This document shows, one piece after another, positions 26,141 through 34,993 of a stretch of 45,704 nt of DNA. A program made the translations under genes and the position numbers. The stretch lies in the NCBI GenBank assembly GCA_904394215.1, contig CAJFNF010000021.1, positions 1-45,704 of the forward strand, in the 5' to 3' direction. The number at the start of each line of letters is the position of its first letter. The first letter of the stretch is position 1. The notes under the pieces are model-generated. The model had not been told where the DNA came from and did not search any database. It saw only the letters and a list, made by a program, of their open reading frames with translations. This DNA comes from an uncultured Faecalibacterium sp. GTDB lineage: Bacteria > Bacillota > Clostridia > Oscillospirales > Ruminococcaceae.

Positions 26141-27946
26141 TTACTCCACCCGGAACAGCCCATCCATTACTGCGTCCAGGGTGCCATCCGAATCCTCACG
26201 GGATGTGCTGGAAGAAGCGGTGCTGGAAGAAGACGATGTGCTGGGTTTGGAAGTTGCCGGCTCTTCATTGATGGCAGAGCTTGAACCCGAGGAGCTGCTG
26301 GCAGCAGGCTTGCTGCTGGAGCTGGAAGAGCTGCTGGATTCCGGTTTGCTGCTGGAGCTGGAGGAACCAGCGGACTCCGTCTTGCTGGAGCTGGAGGAAG
26401 AACTGCTGGAAGAGGCTGCTGCCTCCTCAGAAGGCTCTTCCTTCTCCGAAGAGGAACTGGAAGAACTGCTGGATTCCGGCTTGCTGCTGGAGCTGGAAGA
26501 ACTGGAAGAGCTGCCCGAGCTTACTCCCTTGTCAAAGGAGACATGCAGGGTGTTGCTGGTCACCTGGCTGTCGTTGTAAGTGACAACGGCGTAGACGCTG
26601 TAGGTCTCATTGGCCAGCACAGGATCCACCACGAAGGTGATGGAAGTCTTGCCGGCAGCCTCCTTGGATTCAACGCCGTTGACATACCAGTGCAGGTTTT
26701 CCGCCTTGGCATACTTGCCGCTGAGTTTTGCCTTAAAGGTGTAGTTCATGCCCAGAACGCCGGAGCCCTCGCCCGAAATTTCAACCGATGCGCTGGAAAA
26801 GACTGCGGTCACGTCCAGGTTCTGCTTGAAGGCGCTGTCGGTGCGGGTACGGGAGGTAACGCCGTCGCTCCAGTTGACGAAGAAATAGCCATCAGCGGGC
26901 ACAGCCGTCACAGTAACCGACTGGTCTGCCGTCACATTGAAGCTGAGGGATGTCTCACCCGAAGTATCGCCGCTGGTCAGAGTGCCGCCAGTATGGTCGA
27001 TCCGGTAATGGGCCTCAAAAGTCTCCCCTTCCTCTACAGCTTCCGAGGAGCTGGAGGTCACAGGATCGCTGGGATTGCTGGTGTACTCCAGGGTCCGGGT
27101 GGGGATGTTGCTGGTATCGGGGCGGCGGTCCTCCGTCTCGTAGGCATGAGTGGTCAGGTAGTTCAAAACTGCCTTCAGGCCGCTGCTCTTGAGGTGAATA
27201 TCGCCGCTGATATAGTAATCATCCTTGCCGAAGCCGGTGGCAGAGTCCTTCAGGACCTCTGCGCTGTTGAGGAATTTAACCCCCAGATTCTCGCACATGG
27301 TCAGCAGTGCCATGTTGAGGTCATCAATCTTCTCCTGAGACACAGAAGGATAGTTGGAATGATCCTGGGGGACCGGCGGAATGGTATTGACAATGATATC
27401 AGTATAAGGATAGCTCGACTGGATGTCCTGGATCAGCTGGGTATAGTGTTCGATGAAGGTCTCCACTTCCATGCCGTTATCGTTGGTCCCCAGGGTGATA
27501 ACCACACGGCGGGGCTTCATCATGGCCACAGCCTGGGCCATGGTGTAGCGCTGGTCAGTACCTTTGAAGGTGACCAGCTCCTCCGAAATGGCATCCTGGA
27601 TGCCGATCCCTTCTTTGGCGCAGAACTTCTGCAGGGTAATCAAGCCGTTGTTGTACAGGCGGACCGTATTGGAATCACCCAGGAACAAGGTTTCATCCAG
27701 ATAGGTCTGGCCAGCGTCATCGGTTTCGGTCAACAGGGCTGCGGACTGAGTGTTGACCTGATAATGGGTGGCCAGATCGTCCGGCTCTTCTACTTGCTGG
27801 ACCTCGCCGGCGCCGGTGCCGCCGCCCTTGGTATTCAGCAGCACATAGGTGACGCTGGCCGTAATCAGAATAGCCAGTGCGCAGATGGCGCACACAAAAA
27901 CTGCCTGTTTCTGGATCGGTGTCATAGATTGTGAATTTCGACTCAT
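26141..27946 (-). CDS. Membrane-anchored SGNH/GDSL hydrolase with repeat and serine-rich tail
   Basis: The 601-residue protein begins with a short basic cytoplasmic part and one membrane segment (about residues 15-37). An SGNH hydrolase domain follows, with GDSN (90-93), ITLGTND (about 150) and DIHLKSSG (about 248). A divergent InlB B-type repeat (VPADGYFFVNWSDG) and an Ig-like domain (YVNGVES) come next. The last 125 or so residues are nearly pure Ser with a few Lys, Pro and Glu. It is probably a surface esterase, for example acting on acylated glycans, but the substrate is unknown. Confidence 0.82.
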   Translation of the reverse strand: MSRNSQSMTPIQKQAVFVCAICALAILITASVTYVLLNTKGGGTGAGEVQQVEEPDDLATHYQVNTQSAALLTETDDAGQTYLDETLFLGDSNTVRLYNNGLITLQKFCAKEGIGIQDAISEELVTFKGTDQRYTMAQAVAMMKPRRVVITLGTNDNGMEVETFIEHYTQLIQDIQSSYPYTDIIVNTIPPVPQDHSNYPSVSQEKIDDLNMALLTMCENLGVKFLNSAEVLKDSATGFGKDDYYISGDIHLKSSGLKAVLNYLTTHAYETEDRRPDTSNIPTRTLEYTSNPSDPVTSSSSEAVEEGETFEAHYRIDHTGGTLTSGDTSGETSLSFNVTADQSVTVTAVPADGYFFVNWSDGVTSRTRTDSAFKQNLDVTAVFSSASVEISGEGSGVLGMNYTFKAKLSGKYAKAENLHWYVNGVESKEAAGKTSITFVVDPVLANETYSVYAVVTYNDSQVTSNTLHVSFDKGVSSGSSSSSSSSSSKPESSSSSSSSSEKEEPSEEAAASSSSSSSSSSKTESAGSSSSSSKPESSSSSSSSSKPAASSSSGSSSAINEEPATSKPSTSSSSSTASSSTSREDSDGTLDAVMDGLFRVE

Positions 27947-27967
27947 CGTAACTTCCCCATCTCTCCG

Positions 27968-28621
27968 TCAGACCGACTCTCCCACCAGGAGGTCTGCCAG
28001 TTGTTTGCAGCTTGCAGCATACAGTTTTGGACTGAAGGGTGCAAGTTCTTCCTTGCTGCCGTAGCCATACAGCACGGCAGCCGCATCCAGCCCGCAGGCT
28101 GCTGCGCCGCGCATATCATCGTTTCGGTCTCCTACCATCAGAGCCCGTTTGCCATGCATCAGAGGCTGATCCAGTACAAACCGAATTACATCGGTTTTGG
28201 TATCGCGGCTCTGATCCATCGAAGCGCCCCCAATCAGATCCAGCAGCGGCGCAAGGCCCTGTTCTTCCAGAATCGGCGTTACCACCTGGATCGGCTTGGA
28301 AGTCGCTGTACAGAGGGTCAGCCCTGCGGCTCTGAGCCTGCGTAGCATCTCTTCTGCCCCGGGATAAGGTTTGCACATGTGGCATCCCGTGACCGCATAA
28401 CTGTCTCGATACAGATTGGTGGCCCGCTCGATTTCTTCCTCGCTGGCGTAGTACTCAGCGAAGGTCTTGCGCAGGGGCGGGCCAACATAACGCATCAGAT
28501 CCACACCGGTGATGTCTGTCCCCATGGTGTGAAAGACCTCACGCAGTGTAAAAAGAATCCCTGGGGCGGAATCCAACAGGGTTCCATCCACATCCAGCAG
28601 GACAGCATCGTAAGGTAACAA
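27968..28621 (-). CDS. HAD hydrolase, phosphoglycolate phosphatase-like
   Basis: A 217-residue HAD protein with LLDVDGTLLDSAPG near the N-terminus, TATSKP and the acidic MVGDRNDDMRGA. The cap domain (GVDLMRYVGPPLRKTF) matches the Gph/PpaX type. The reaction is removal of phosphate from a small molecule; the substrate is not clear. It starts with TTG at 28621, with AAGGAGGAG ideally spaced, and has its own promoter at 28662-28690. Confidence 0.82.
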   Translation of the reverse strand: MLPYDAVLLDVDGTLLDSAPGILFTLREVFHTMGTDITGVDLMRYVGPPLRKTFAEYYASEEEIERATNLYRDSYAVTGCHMCKPYPGAEEMLRRLRAAGLTLCTATSKPIQVVTPILEEQGLAPLLDLIGGASMDQSRDTKTDVIRFVLDQPLMHGKRALMVGDRNDDMRGAAACGLDAAAVLYGYGSKEELAPFSPKLYAASCKQLADLLVGESV

Positions 28622-28661
28622 ACGGCGCTCCTCCTTTGATTGTTATAGATATACAGTAGGT

Positions 28662-28690
28662 AGTATAGCACAATTTGTGCCATCGGGCAA
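28662..28690 (-). promoter_or_regulatory. Promoter of the HAD hydrolase gene at 27968-28621
   Basis: Minus-strand TTGCCC (28690-28685), a 17-bp spacer ending in TGC (extended -10) and TATACT (28667-28662). Confidence 0.7.
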
Positions 28691-28745
28691 TTCCGGAACG
28701 CCATTTTAACGAATTTTCCATTTTTCCCCTGGCAATGGACAGCAC

Positions 28746-28778
28746 AAAATGCCCGCCCCGGGCATCGGGGCGGGCATT
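28746..28778 (-). terminator. Terminator after the gene at 28803-29126
   Basis: AATGCCCGCCCC and GGGGCGGGCATT form a GC-rich 12-bp stem followed by TTTTG on the minus strand, just downstream of the small hypothetical gene. Confidence 0.75.
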
Positions 28779-28802
28779 CGGTCGGCTTTCAGTACGGCGG
28801 AC

Positions 28803-29126
28803 TCAGCAGACGGGGTCTGTCTCCTCTGCGCAGCAGCCATCGCTGTCATAGGACAGGTTGTTGGTCACGAACTCCAGCTTATCCTTCAGCACCAGCTCCA
28901 GGTTGGCCACAGCGTGCACCATATTGGTGGCAGAGTCATTGATCTCCAGCAGCTTGCACAGGTCGATGCCGTCCATATTCAGAGCCGTTTTCATCTTCTG
29001 GCTCTCTGCACAGAGGATGTAGCTCAGGGCGCCCTCCTGCATCGCGATACTCTCGAACAGGTCCAGCACAACCTGGTGCAGAGAACGGGCCTCGATCTTG
29101 GGGCAGCTGGCAGTATAATTGGTCAT
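28803..29126 (-). CDS. Hypothetical helical protein, possibly spore-surface related
   Basis: A 107-residue protein with no signal peptide. The segment ESIAMQEGALSYILCAESQK resembles an amphipathic motif (ALAHILNAEGEK type) that I recall from spore-surface and collagen-like proteins of Clostridia. That link is from memory and is tentative. The C-terminus has a pair of cysteines (GCC) and a final VC. GGGAGG precedes the ATG at 29126; the longer start at 29147 lacks this signal. Confidence 0.6.
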   Translation of the reverse strand: MTNYTASCPKIEARSLHQVVLDLFESIAMQEGALSYILCAESQKMKTALNMDGIDLCKLLEINDSATNMVHAVANLELVLKDKLEFVTNNLSYDSDGCCAEETDPVC

Positions 29127-29197
29127 AGTGGGTATCCTCCCTTTCATCTGTTTTGGATACGCCAGTCTATGCCGCCCCAGCCCCAGGTGTGCGCCCC

Positions 29198-29503
29198 TTA
29201 CTTTTCCTTGGATTCCTCCAGACGCTGGATGATGGTCTGATAGCCGCCGGCACCATACTGGATGCAGCGGTTGATCCGGCTGATGGTGGCAGTGCTGATT
29301 TCGGCCGATTTGACAATCTGCTCATAGGTCTTGCCCTCCAGCAGAAGCTTGGCAGCCTCCAGACGCTGGGACATATCGGAAATTTCCTTCACGGTGCACA
29401 GATCGTCAAAAAAGCGGTAGCACTCCTCCCGATCCTGAAGGGTCAGAATCGCGTCGAAGAGGGCATCGGTCAAAGCGTTGCGCCGGGGATTCTTGTCTGT
29501 CAT
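29198..29503 (-). CDS. YerC/YecD-family TrpR-like regulator
   Basis: The 101-residue protein has a TrpR-superfamily helix-turn-helix: [19 protein letters not shown] followed by ATISRINRC. Members of the YerC/YecD group are small DNA-binding proteins of largely unknown targets in Firmicutes. GGAGG precedes the ATG. It is driven by a strong promoter at 29546-29574 and is followed by the spore-like gene at 28803-29126. Confidence 0.88.
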   Translation of the reverse strand: MTDKNPRRNALTDALFDAILTLQDREECYRFFDDLCTVKEISDMSQRLEAAKLLLEGKTYEQIVKSAEISTATISRINRCIQYGAGGYQTIIQRLEESKEK

Positions 29504-29545
29504 GGGACGGCCTCCTGTATCATTCCTGCTGCGTTACTGTCATTC

Positions 29546-29574
29546 ACTTTAGCACAAGAAAGCGCGAAAGTCAA
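29546..29574 (-). promoter_or_regulatory. Promoter of the YerC-type gene
   Basis: Minus-strand TTGACT (29574-29569), a 17-bp spacer ending in TGC and TAAAGT (29551-29546). Confidence 0.75.
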
Positions 29575-29606
29575 CACCCTGCCCCGACTTTTCATCGAAT
29601 TCCCCG

Positions 29607-29648
29607 CAAAGAAAAAGGGCACAGCACCCTGCAGGATGCTCTACCCTT
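29607..29648 (-). terminator. Terminator of the rpsB-tsf operon
   Basis: AAGGG/CCCTT arms enclose an AGCA/TGCT inner stem. On the minus strand CCCTTTTTCTTTG follows, directly after tsf. Confidence 0.8.
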
Positions 29649-29681
29649 CTCTTTCATAGATCTGGATCGCTTACAGCCAAA

Positions 29682-30602
29682 TTACTTGACCATGCTGGCG
29701 ACTTCAGCTGCGAAGTCATCAGCGCGCTTCTCCAGGCCTTCGCCCTTCTGGAAGCGGGTGAACTTGACGATCTTGATGTCGCCGCCCAGCTCCTTGGCCA
29801 CCTTAGCGGTGTACTGAGCCACAGACAGATCGCTGTCCTTGACGAACTCCTGGTCAACCAGGCAGTTCTCCTTGTAGTACTTCTTCAGCTTGCCCTCGAT
29901 CATCTTGACCTTGACAGCCTCAGGCTTGTTGGCGTTCTTGGGATCGCTGGCCATCTGAACCAGCATGATCTCCTTCTCCTTGTCGATGACCTCGGCAGGA
30001 ACGCTGGCCTCGTCCAGGTAGGTGGGGTTGGCAGCTGCGATCTGCATAGCGATGTCCTTGCCGTAAGCAGTGAACTCGGGCTTTGCAGCAACCTCGTCAG
30101 AGGTCTCGAAGTTGACCAGAACAGCGTGGGTGCCGCCGCCGTGCACATAAGCTGCGCAGGGGCCCTCGTAACGGACAAAACGGCGGACCTTGATGTTCTC
30201 CTTGATGACCAGGATCAGCTGCTTCAGAGCCTCGTCCACGGTGCCCTCGCCCATCTTGCAGTTCATCAGAGCCTCGACATCAGCGGGGTTCTGCTGCATG
30301 ATGACCTTGGCTGCTTCCTTGACGAACTCAACGAACTTCTCGTTCTTGGCGACGAAGTCGGTCTCAGCGTTGACCTCGATGACAACGCCGACCTTGCATG
30401 CGGGGCAGTAATCAGCGTAGACCATGCCCTCGGCAGCCACACGGCTGGCCTTCTTGGCAGCAGTGGCCAGGCCGCGCTCACGCAGCAGCTCGACAGCCTT
30501 GGCGAAATCGCCGTTGGCATCGGTCAGAGCCTTCTTGCACTCCATCATGCCGCAGTCGGTCTGCTTGCGCAGCTCCATAACGTCCTTTGCAGAAATAGCC
30601 AT
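29682..30602 (-). CDS. tsf: Translation elongation factor Ts
   Basis: The 306-residue factor exchanges GDP on EF-Tu. The N-terminal UBA part is clear ([19 protein letters not shown]), followed by the core with [10 protein letters not shown], which contacts EF-Tu. In place of the usual glycine-rich loop before IEVNAETDF there is YADYCPACK with a CxxC pair, an unusual detail. It follows rpsB by 31 bases, the standard operon, and codon use is strongly biased. Confidence 0.96.
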   Translation of the reverse strand: MAISAKDVMELRKQTDCGMMECKKALTDANGDFAKAVELLRERGLATAAKKASRVAAEGMVYADYCPACKVGVVIEVNAETDFVAKNEKFVEFVKEAAKVIMQQNPADVEALMNCKMGEGTVDEALKQLILVIKENIKVRRFVRYEGPCAAYVHGGGTHAVLVNFETSDEVAAKPEFTAYGKDIAMQIAAANPTYLDEASVPAEVIDKEKEIMLVQMASDPKNANKPEAVKVKMIEGKLKKYYKENCLVDQEFVKDSDLSVAQYTAKVAKELGGDIKIVKFTRFQKGEGLEKRADDFAAEVASMVK

Positions 30603-30633
30603 TGTAATCCTCTCCTATGTTGTGACGGAGAAA

Positions 30634-31362
30634 TCAGGCGTTGGCGGCTTCCTCAGCGGGAGCAGCCTCCTGGTTGCCCTGCTTGCCCTCCAGAACGGCG
30701 TCAGCCATAGCGCCAGCAATCAGCTTGACAGCGCGGATAGCGTCGTCATTGCCGGGGATGACCCAGTCGATCTCGTCGGGGTTGCAGTTGGTATCGACGA
30801 TTGCAATGATGGGGATGTGCAGCTTGCGGGCCTCGGAGACAGCGATGCGCTCCTTGTGAGGATCAACGATGAACAGAGCCTTGGGCAGGGTCTTCATGTT
30901 CTTGACGCCGCCGAGGTACTTGTCCAGCTTCTCCATCTCCAGCTCCAGCTTGGCAACTTCCTTCTTGGGCAGCAGCTCGAAGGTGCCGTTCTCCTGCATC
31001 TTCTTCAGCTGCTCCATCCGGTCAATGCGCTTGCGGATGGTGCGGAAGTTGGTCAGCATGCCGCCCAGCCACCGGGCGTTGACATAGTGCATGCCGCAGC
31101 GGTTGGCCTCGTCACGGATGGACTCCTGAGCCTGCTTCTTGGTGCCGACGAACAGGATGTCGCCGCCGTCAGCTGCGACTTCCTTCACGTAGTTGTAAGC
31201 TTCGTCCAGCTTCTTAACGGTCTTCTGCAGGTCGATGATATAGATGCCGTTGCGCTCGGTGAAGATATACTTCGCCATCTTGGGGTTCCAGCGGCGGGTC
31301 TGGTGACCGAAGTGCAATGACTGCCATGATACGTTACCTCCAAATTGTTTTGACCTCCGCAC
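30634..31362 (-). CDS. rpsB: 30S ribosomal protein S2, with disrupted 5' end
   Basis: From [13 protein letters not shown] on, the protein is an ordinary S2. Upstream, a good GGAGGT and an ATG at 31327 give Met-Ala-Val-Ile, the normal S2 start. That frame does not join HFGHQT: the bases for the following conserved residues (normally S-M-K-Q-L-L-E-A-G-V) are missing, a loss of about 29 bases that also breaks the frame. The only in-frame start upstream is a GTG at 31362, giving an unnatural N-terminus. S2 is essential, so this is most likely a sequence or assembly error, but a real change cannot be excluded. Coordinates follow the GTG frame. Confidence 0.85.
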   Translation of the reverse strand: MRRSKQFGGNVSWQSLHFGHQTRRWNPKMAKYIFTERNGIYIIDLQKTVKKLDEAYNYVKEVAADGGDILFVGTKKQAQESIRDEANRCGMHYVNARWLGGMLTNFRTIRKRIDRMEQLKKMQENGTFELLPKKEVAKLELEMEKLDKYLGGVKNMKTLPKALFIVDPHKERIAVSEARKLHIPIIAIVDTNCNPDEIDWVIPGNDDAIRAVKLIAGAMADAVLEGKQGNQEAAPAEEAANA

Positions 31363-31498
31363 ACCGTGATCTGCCCACCCCGCATGGTACAGGGCCGCAG
31401 ACTGCTCTCCACCTTTCTACAAGGCACAAAAGAGCATAGTGATGCGTGTGTGATAATGAATCGGCGCACTGGCCCCTTTGACCAGACACACCTTAGAT

Positions 31499-31527
31499 AT
31501 AATAACACAGCCTTCTGCCGGATGCAA
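31499..31527 (-). promoter_or_regulatory. Promoter of rpsB-tsf
   Basis: Minus-strand TTGCAT (31527-31522), 17 bp and TATTAT (31504-31499). The leader to the rpsB ATG is about 165 bases and contains a CTGG/CCAG hairpin. Confidence 0.7.
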
Positions 31528-31556
31528 GACCAATTTTCACTTTCAGGGGTAAATTT

Positions 31557-33500
31557 TTATTCTTCCTCGTCGAGGGATATCCCCATCCGGTCCAGCGCAT
31601 ACCCTTCCCCAAACATCAGATCATATTGGAGCAGCCAGTGGTTGCCCCGCCAGACCTCCTGCCGCGGGGTCAGGCCGTCTGCAATGGTGCCGTCCCAGTT
31701 GACGGTTTTGCCGGCGGTGCAGCTGCGGTACCCGTAGCGCAGCTGGCGGTTCAGATACTGGAAGTACAGCGGCTGGTCCAGCCCGAAGATATCCATCATC
31801 ACCGGCGAGACTTCATAGGCTGCGATGGTGCCCAGATCCACCGGCGTGCTGCTGTAGTTGGACCACATCAGCAGGGTGGTCTGGTGAAGGTTGGGATCGC
31901 TGCTGCTGGCGCTGGCATAACCGGTCTTGGTGTAAACGTCATAGCCCGAGTCGATGGGGTTATAGTGGTCCCCCCAGAACACCAGAATGACCGGCTCGTC
32001 CACCTGGGCGAAATAGTTCACCAGTTTTCCCAGCAAGGCATCTGCATCCCGGATGCCGGTGGCGAAGTCCTCCAGCGCACCGATGGTGCTCTGTTTCAGA
32101 CCGGCCGGCGCACTGGTCACATGGACCCGCTGGTCATCCGGATAGTTAGCCGCATTGTAATTGGTGTGGTTCTGCATGGTGACGGCATGAAGGAACACAG
32201 GGGCATCCGAAGAAGACTTCAGGTTTTCGTATTCCTGGATGATCTGATCCCCCATGGAATCATCGGTGACAAGGCCGCCGGACCAGTAGTAGCTGCGCAC
32301 CTTGTCCACTCCGTGCATATCCTCCAGGCTGATGAAATCGTCAAACCCCAAATTGGGATAAGCCGTATTGCGGCTCCAGTATTTTGCATAGTAGCAGTGT
32401 ACAGCGGCCGTCTGGTACCCTTTGCTCTTGAGATAGGATGGCAGTGCAAACATAGGGTGGGTCACATGCTGCTGGTAGGGCTTGCAGCCGGAAGGGAGGA
32501 ATCCAACCGAATAGCCGGTCAGCGCCTCAAACTCCACATCACAGGTACCGCCGCCAAAGCTGGGACTGTATACCTTTCCATAGGCGCTGGTCTGCTGGAG
32601 CGCATGGAGATTGGGGGACAAATCTGTATCAAAGGTGACGCCGTACTGCTCCAGTTCGCTCACATCCCAGTAGGACTCGTCCATCACATAGATGATGGTG
32701 GGGGTCTTTTCAATTTCAGCGGGATCGGTGGTTGCACCATAGCTGCCCGGGAAATTGGAACCGGTTGTCACCTTACTGGCTTCCTCCACATCATCCAGCA
32801 GGGCGTTGACAGCCTCCTCCGAATAATCATCGGGGGCATCAATTTCCAGATTGGTCAGGTTGGTCACAAAACCGGTGATCAAGCCATACCAGCGGTAATA
32901 CCGGTCCTGCATCCATGCATCCGAGTAGATGCCGAACCACTGGGTAGCTGCCGGCTGCAGATAGATGCCGAATACCAGGGTCAGAAAGGCCGCTGCGGCG
33001 GCCACAATGCTGACCAGCCGCATTGGCAGGGTCGGTTTGGGCCGGCGGCGGTACAGAACAAAAGACAGTCCTATCAGAACAACCAGCAGGATGCCGGAGC
33101 AGACCATGCTGGTCTGTACCTTCAGCCCTGCGGCAGAAGCCACACCGGCGGCTTCCTCCATCTGGGTCAGATCCCAGGGCAGAAACGGTTCACCCCGCAG
33201 CTGCAGGGTGTAGAAGTTGACAGTGGCAGGCAAAAGGCCCATCACACCCGTCAGCAGGGTGGCCAGAGGGGCCAGCCGGGTGACGGTGTCCACCACCATC
33301 CAGATCAGAAACAGAAACAGCCAGGACAAAATATACGACGCCAGGTGCGGCAGAATGTACTCCGCCCAGGTCTCCCCTGTCAGCTCACCCCGCGCTACCC
33401 ACTCGGTTAGAATCAGCAGGACCAGTGACGCTGCAAGCGGAAAAAATCCCCGGGCGATTTGGACGCCCAGGGAAGATGTCGTCTGTTGTTTATTTTTCAT
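31557..33500 (-). CDS. LtaS-like sulfatase-family membrane protein
   Basis: This 647-residue protein has four to five membrane segments in the first 240 or so residues, including NFYTLQLRGEPFLPWDL, a phrase typical of lipoteichoic-acid-synthase relatives. The extracellular sulfatase domain then has YVMDESYWDV, GGGTCDVEFEALTG (probable nucleophile Thr) and FWGDHYNP with metal ligands. It is likely to transfer phosphoglycerol or a related alcohol onto surface glycans. I start at the ATG at 33500; the frame runs open well upstream, but that part looks random. Confidence 0.85.
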   Translation of the reverse strand: MKNKQQTTSSLGVQIARGFFPLAASLVLLILTEWVARGELTGETWAEYILPHLASYILSWLFLFLIWMVVDTVTRLAPLATLLTGVMGLLPATVNFYTLQLRGEPFLPWDLTQMEEAAGVASAAGLKVQTSMVCSGILLVVLIGLSFVLYRRRPKPTLPMRLVSIVAAAAAFLTLVFGIYLQPAATQWFGIYSDAWMQDRYYRWYGLITGFVTNLTNLEIDAPDDYSEEAVNALLDDVEEASKVTTGSNFPGSYGATTDPAEIEKTPTIIYVMDESYWDVSELEQYGVTFDTDLSPNLHALQQTSAYGKVYSPSFGGGTCDVEFEALTGYSVGFLPSGCKPYQQHVTHPMFALPSYLKSKGYQTAAVHCYYAKYWSRNTAYPNLGFDDFISLEDMHGVDKVRSYYWSGGLVTDDSMGDQIIQEYENLKSSSDAPVFLHAVTMQNHTNYNAANYPDDQRVHVTSAPAGLKQSTIGALEDFATGIRDADALLGKLVNYFAQVDEPVILVFWGDHYNPIDSGYDVYTKTGYASASSSDPNLHQTTLLMWSNYSSTPVDLGTIAAYEVSPVMMDIFGLDQPLYFQYLNRQLRYGYRSCTAGKTVNWDGTIADGLTPRQEVWRGNHWLLQYDLMFGEGYALDRMGISLDEEE

Positions 33501-33633
33501 ACCAACGAACTCCACTTCCTGTTTTGGTTCCCATGCGGGCAGCTGCCCGCAGAAAGTCTGCATCCTATTATAACGCAATTTGACCCAAAGTCCACTCCAA
33601 TACCCGTGAAATTTTACAAACCGGTCTTTTCTG

Positions 33634-33927
33634 TTACTTTCCCAGCAGCCGTTCCAGCAGGCCGGTCCTCTTTTCTTCCTGCCCCTGCTGCTCCGGCAGT
33701 TCCGTGGTGACCAGCAGGGCGTCGGCCCCGATTTTTTCGATCTCGTTCCAGTCAATGACCAGGGTCTCTCCCCGGCCCAGCAGCCCGAACAGTTTGGGCC
33801 GCCCCAGCATCAGCAGCTTTTCGATTTTAGCCTGGTCCGGATCAATGACCATGTCGTCGATTTTTCCCAGGCAGGCCCCTTCTTTCAGCTGAACCACTTC
33901 TTTTTTGCTCAGTTCCCGAAATGTCAC
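33634..33927 (-). CDS. YlmC/YmxH-family PRC-barrel protein
   Basis: The 97-residue protein is a single PRC-barrel: FRELSKKEVVQL, then GKIDDMVIDPDQAKI and IEKIGADALLV. YlmC/YmxH proteins are linked to sporulation in Bacillus and Clostridia, role unknown. The start is GTG at 33927 after GGGGGAG. Confidence 0.88.
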   Translation of the reverse strand: MTFRELSKKEVVQLKEGACLGKIDDMVIDPDQAKIEKLLMLGRPKLFGLLGRGETLVIDWNEIEKIGADALLVTTELPEQQGQEEKRTGLLERLLGK

Positions 33928-34074
33928 AGCGCTCTCCCCCTTTCGGTCTGCCCCAATGGGTGCAGACCCTGCGGCAAAAACCAGTGGAAATCTCTGGTCC
34001 CGATGTGTTATACTATGCAGTACAAAGAAAAACGTGCATGGATCCGGCCCAAAGCCGGGTCAGGAGAGGCCATT

Positions 34075-34689
34075 ATGTATAAAAATGTCATTTTTGATAT
34101 CGGCGGTGTGATGGTGGACTTCAACCCCAAGGATTTTCTGCTGGAACGGTTCTGCAACAGTGCCACGGAGGAAAAGGTCTACAATCTGACCTTTGGCAGC
34201 GAGATCTGGAAAAAGCTGGACGCCGGCCTTTGCACCCGCTACGAGGGCAACCAGGCCATGCTGGAAGCCGCCAAGGCGGAACACTGCGTCTTTGAAGTCC
34301 AGGAGGTGCTGGAAAACTGGACCACCATTCTCCGGCTCCGCCGCAGGATGGTGGAACTGGTTCACCGTCTGAAAAACCACGGCTACTGCGTCTACTACCT
34401 GAGCAATATCCCCGAAGATACCCTGGACTTTTTGATGAAGCGGGGACTGGAAGGCGTCTTTGACGGCGGCGTGGCTTCCTATGAAGTCCACATCAACAAA
34501 CCAGACCCCCGCATCTACCAGGAACTGCTGAACAAGTACCACCTGATTGCCAGCGAGTGCATTTTTATTGATGACAGCCGGGCCAACGTACAGACTGCCT
34601 TTCAGTTGGGAATGAACAGCATCCAGATGAAGGAGAGCGTCGACACCCTGGTCCGCAGCCTTGCCACCTGCAACGTCACCCTCCGCTGA
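34075..34689 (+). CDS. HAD hydrolase, YihX-like
   Basis: A 204-residue HAD phosphatase with VIFDIGGVMVDFNP, YYLSNIPE, the lysine in HINKPDPRIY and the acidic FIDDSRANV. This pattern is close to the YihX (glucose-1-phosphatase) branch, but the substrate is unknown. AGGAGAGG lies before the ATG at 34075; the longer frame from 34003 begins inside the presumed promoter (TATACT near 34011). Confidence 0.82.
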   Translation: MYKNVIFDIGGVMVDFNPKDFLLERFCNSATEEKVYNLTFGSEIWKKLDAGLCTRYEGNQAMLEAAKAEHCVFEVQEVLENWTTILRLRRRMVELVHRLKNHGYCVYYLSNIPEDTLDFLMKRGLEGVFDGGVASYEVHINKPDPRIYQELLNKYHLIASECIFIDDSRANVQTAFQLGMNSIQMKESVDTLVRSLATCNVTLR

Positions 34690-34701
34690 AACACCAACAG
34701 C

Positions 34702-34751
34702 AAAGCTCCCCTGCCGCACGCCTTGAAGGGTGCGCGGCGGGGGAGCTTTTT
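34702..34751 (+). terminator. Terminator of the HAD gene
   Basis: AAAGCTCCCC...GGGGAGCTTTTT forms a long GC-rich hairpin with an extra GCCGC/GCGGC section. It sits between this gene and the convergent DUF1540 gene and may serve both. Confidence 0.85.
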
Positions 34752-34763
34752 CTTCAGGCCAAG

Positions 34764-34931
34764 TTACTTCTTCTGGTAGCTCTGGCAGAAGTGGGGCGTA
34801 TCAACCTGCTGGGTGCTGCAGCTGTCAGATGCGCAGTGCTCGGTCACCTTGATCTGAGGCAGATTGCACTTGCAGCAGTCCACGTTGTAGCGGCACTCGC
34901 CGACATCACAGATAACGCCTTTGTTTTCCAT
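34764..34931 (-). CDS. DUF1540 cysteine-rich small protein
   Basis: A 55-residue protein with eight cysteines, including C-x4-C and the segment CDVGECRYN. The spacing fits DUF1540, short metal-binding-like domains common in Clostridia. The function is unknown. The ATG at 34931 follows GGAGAGAGGTG; the longer frame upstream lacks a signal. Confidence 0.85.
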   Translation of the reverse strand: MENKGVICDVGECRYNVDCCKCNLPQIKVTEHCASDSCSTQQVDTPHFCQSYQKK

Positions 34932-34993
34932 TTTTATCACCTCTCTCCTGCAAGCAGTATGCCCGCAATCGGAGAAGTTTATACAAAAAGATT

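Noticed and set aside
26070-26579. 169-codon plus-strand frame rich in Leu and Glu
   Set aside because: It is the reverse complement of the serine repeats of the SGNH hydrolase, not a real protein.
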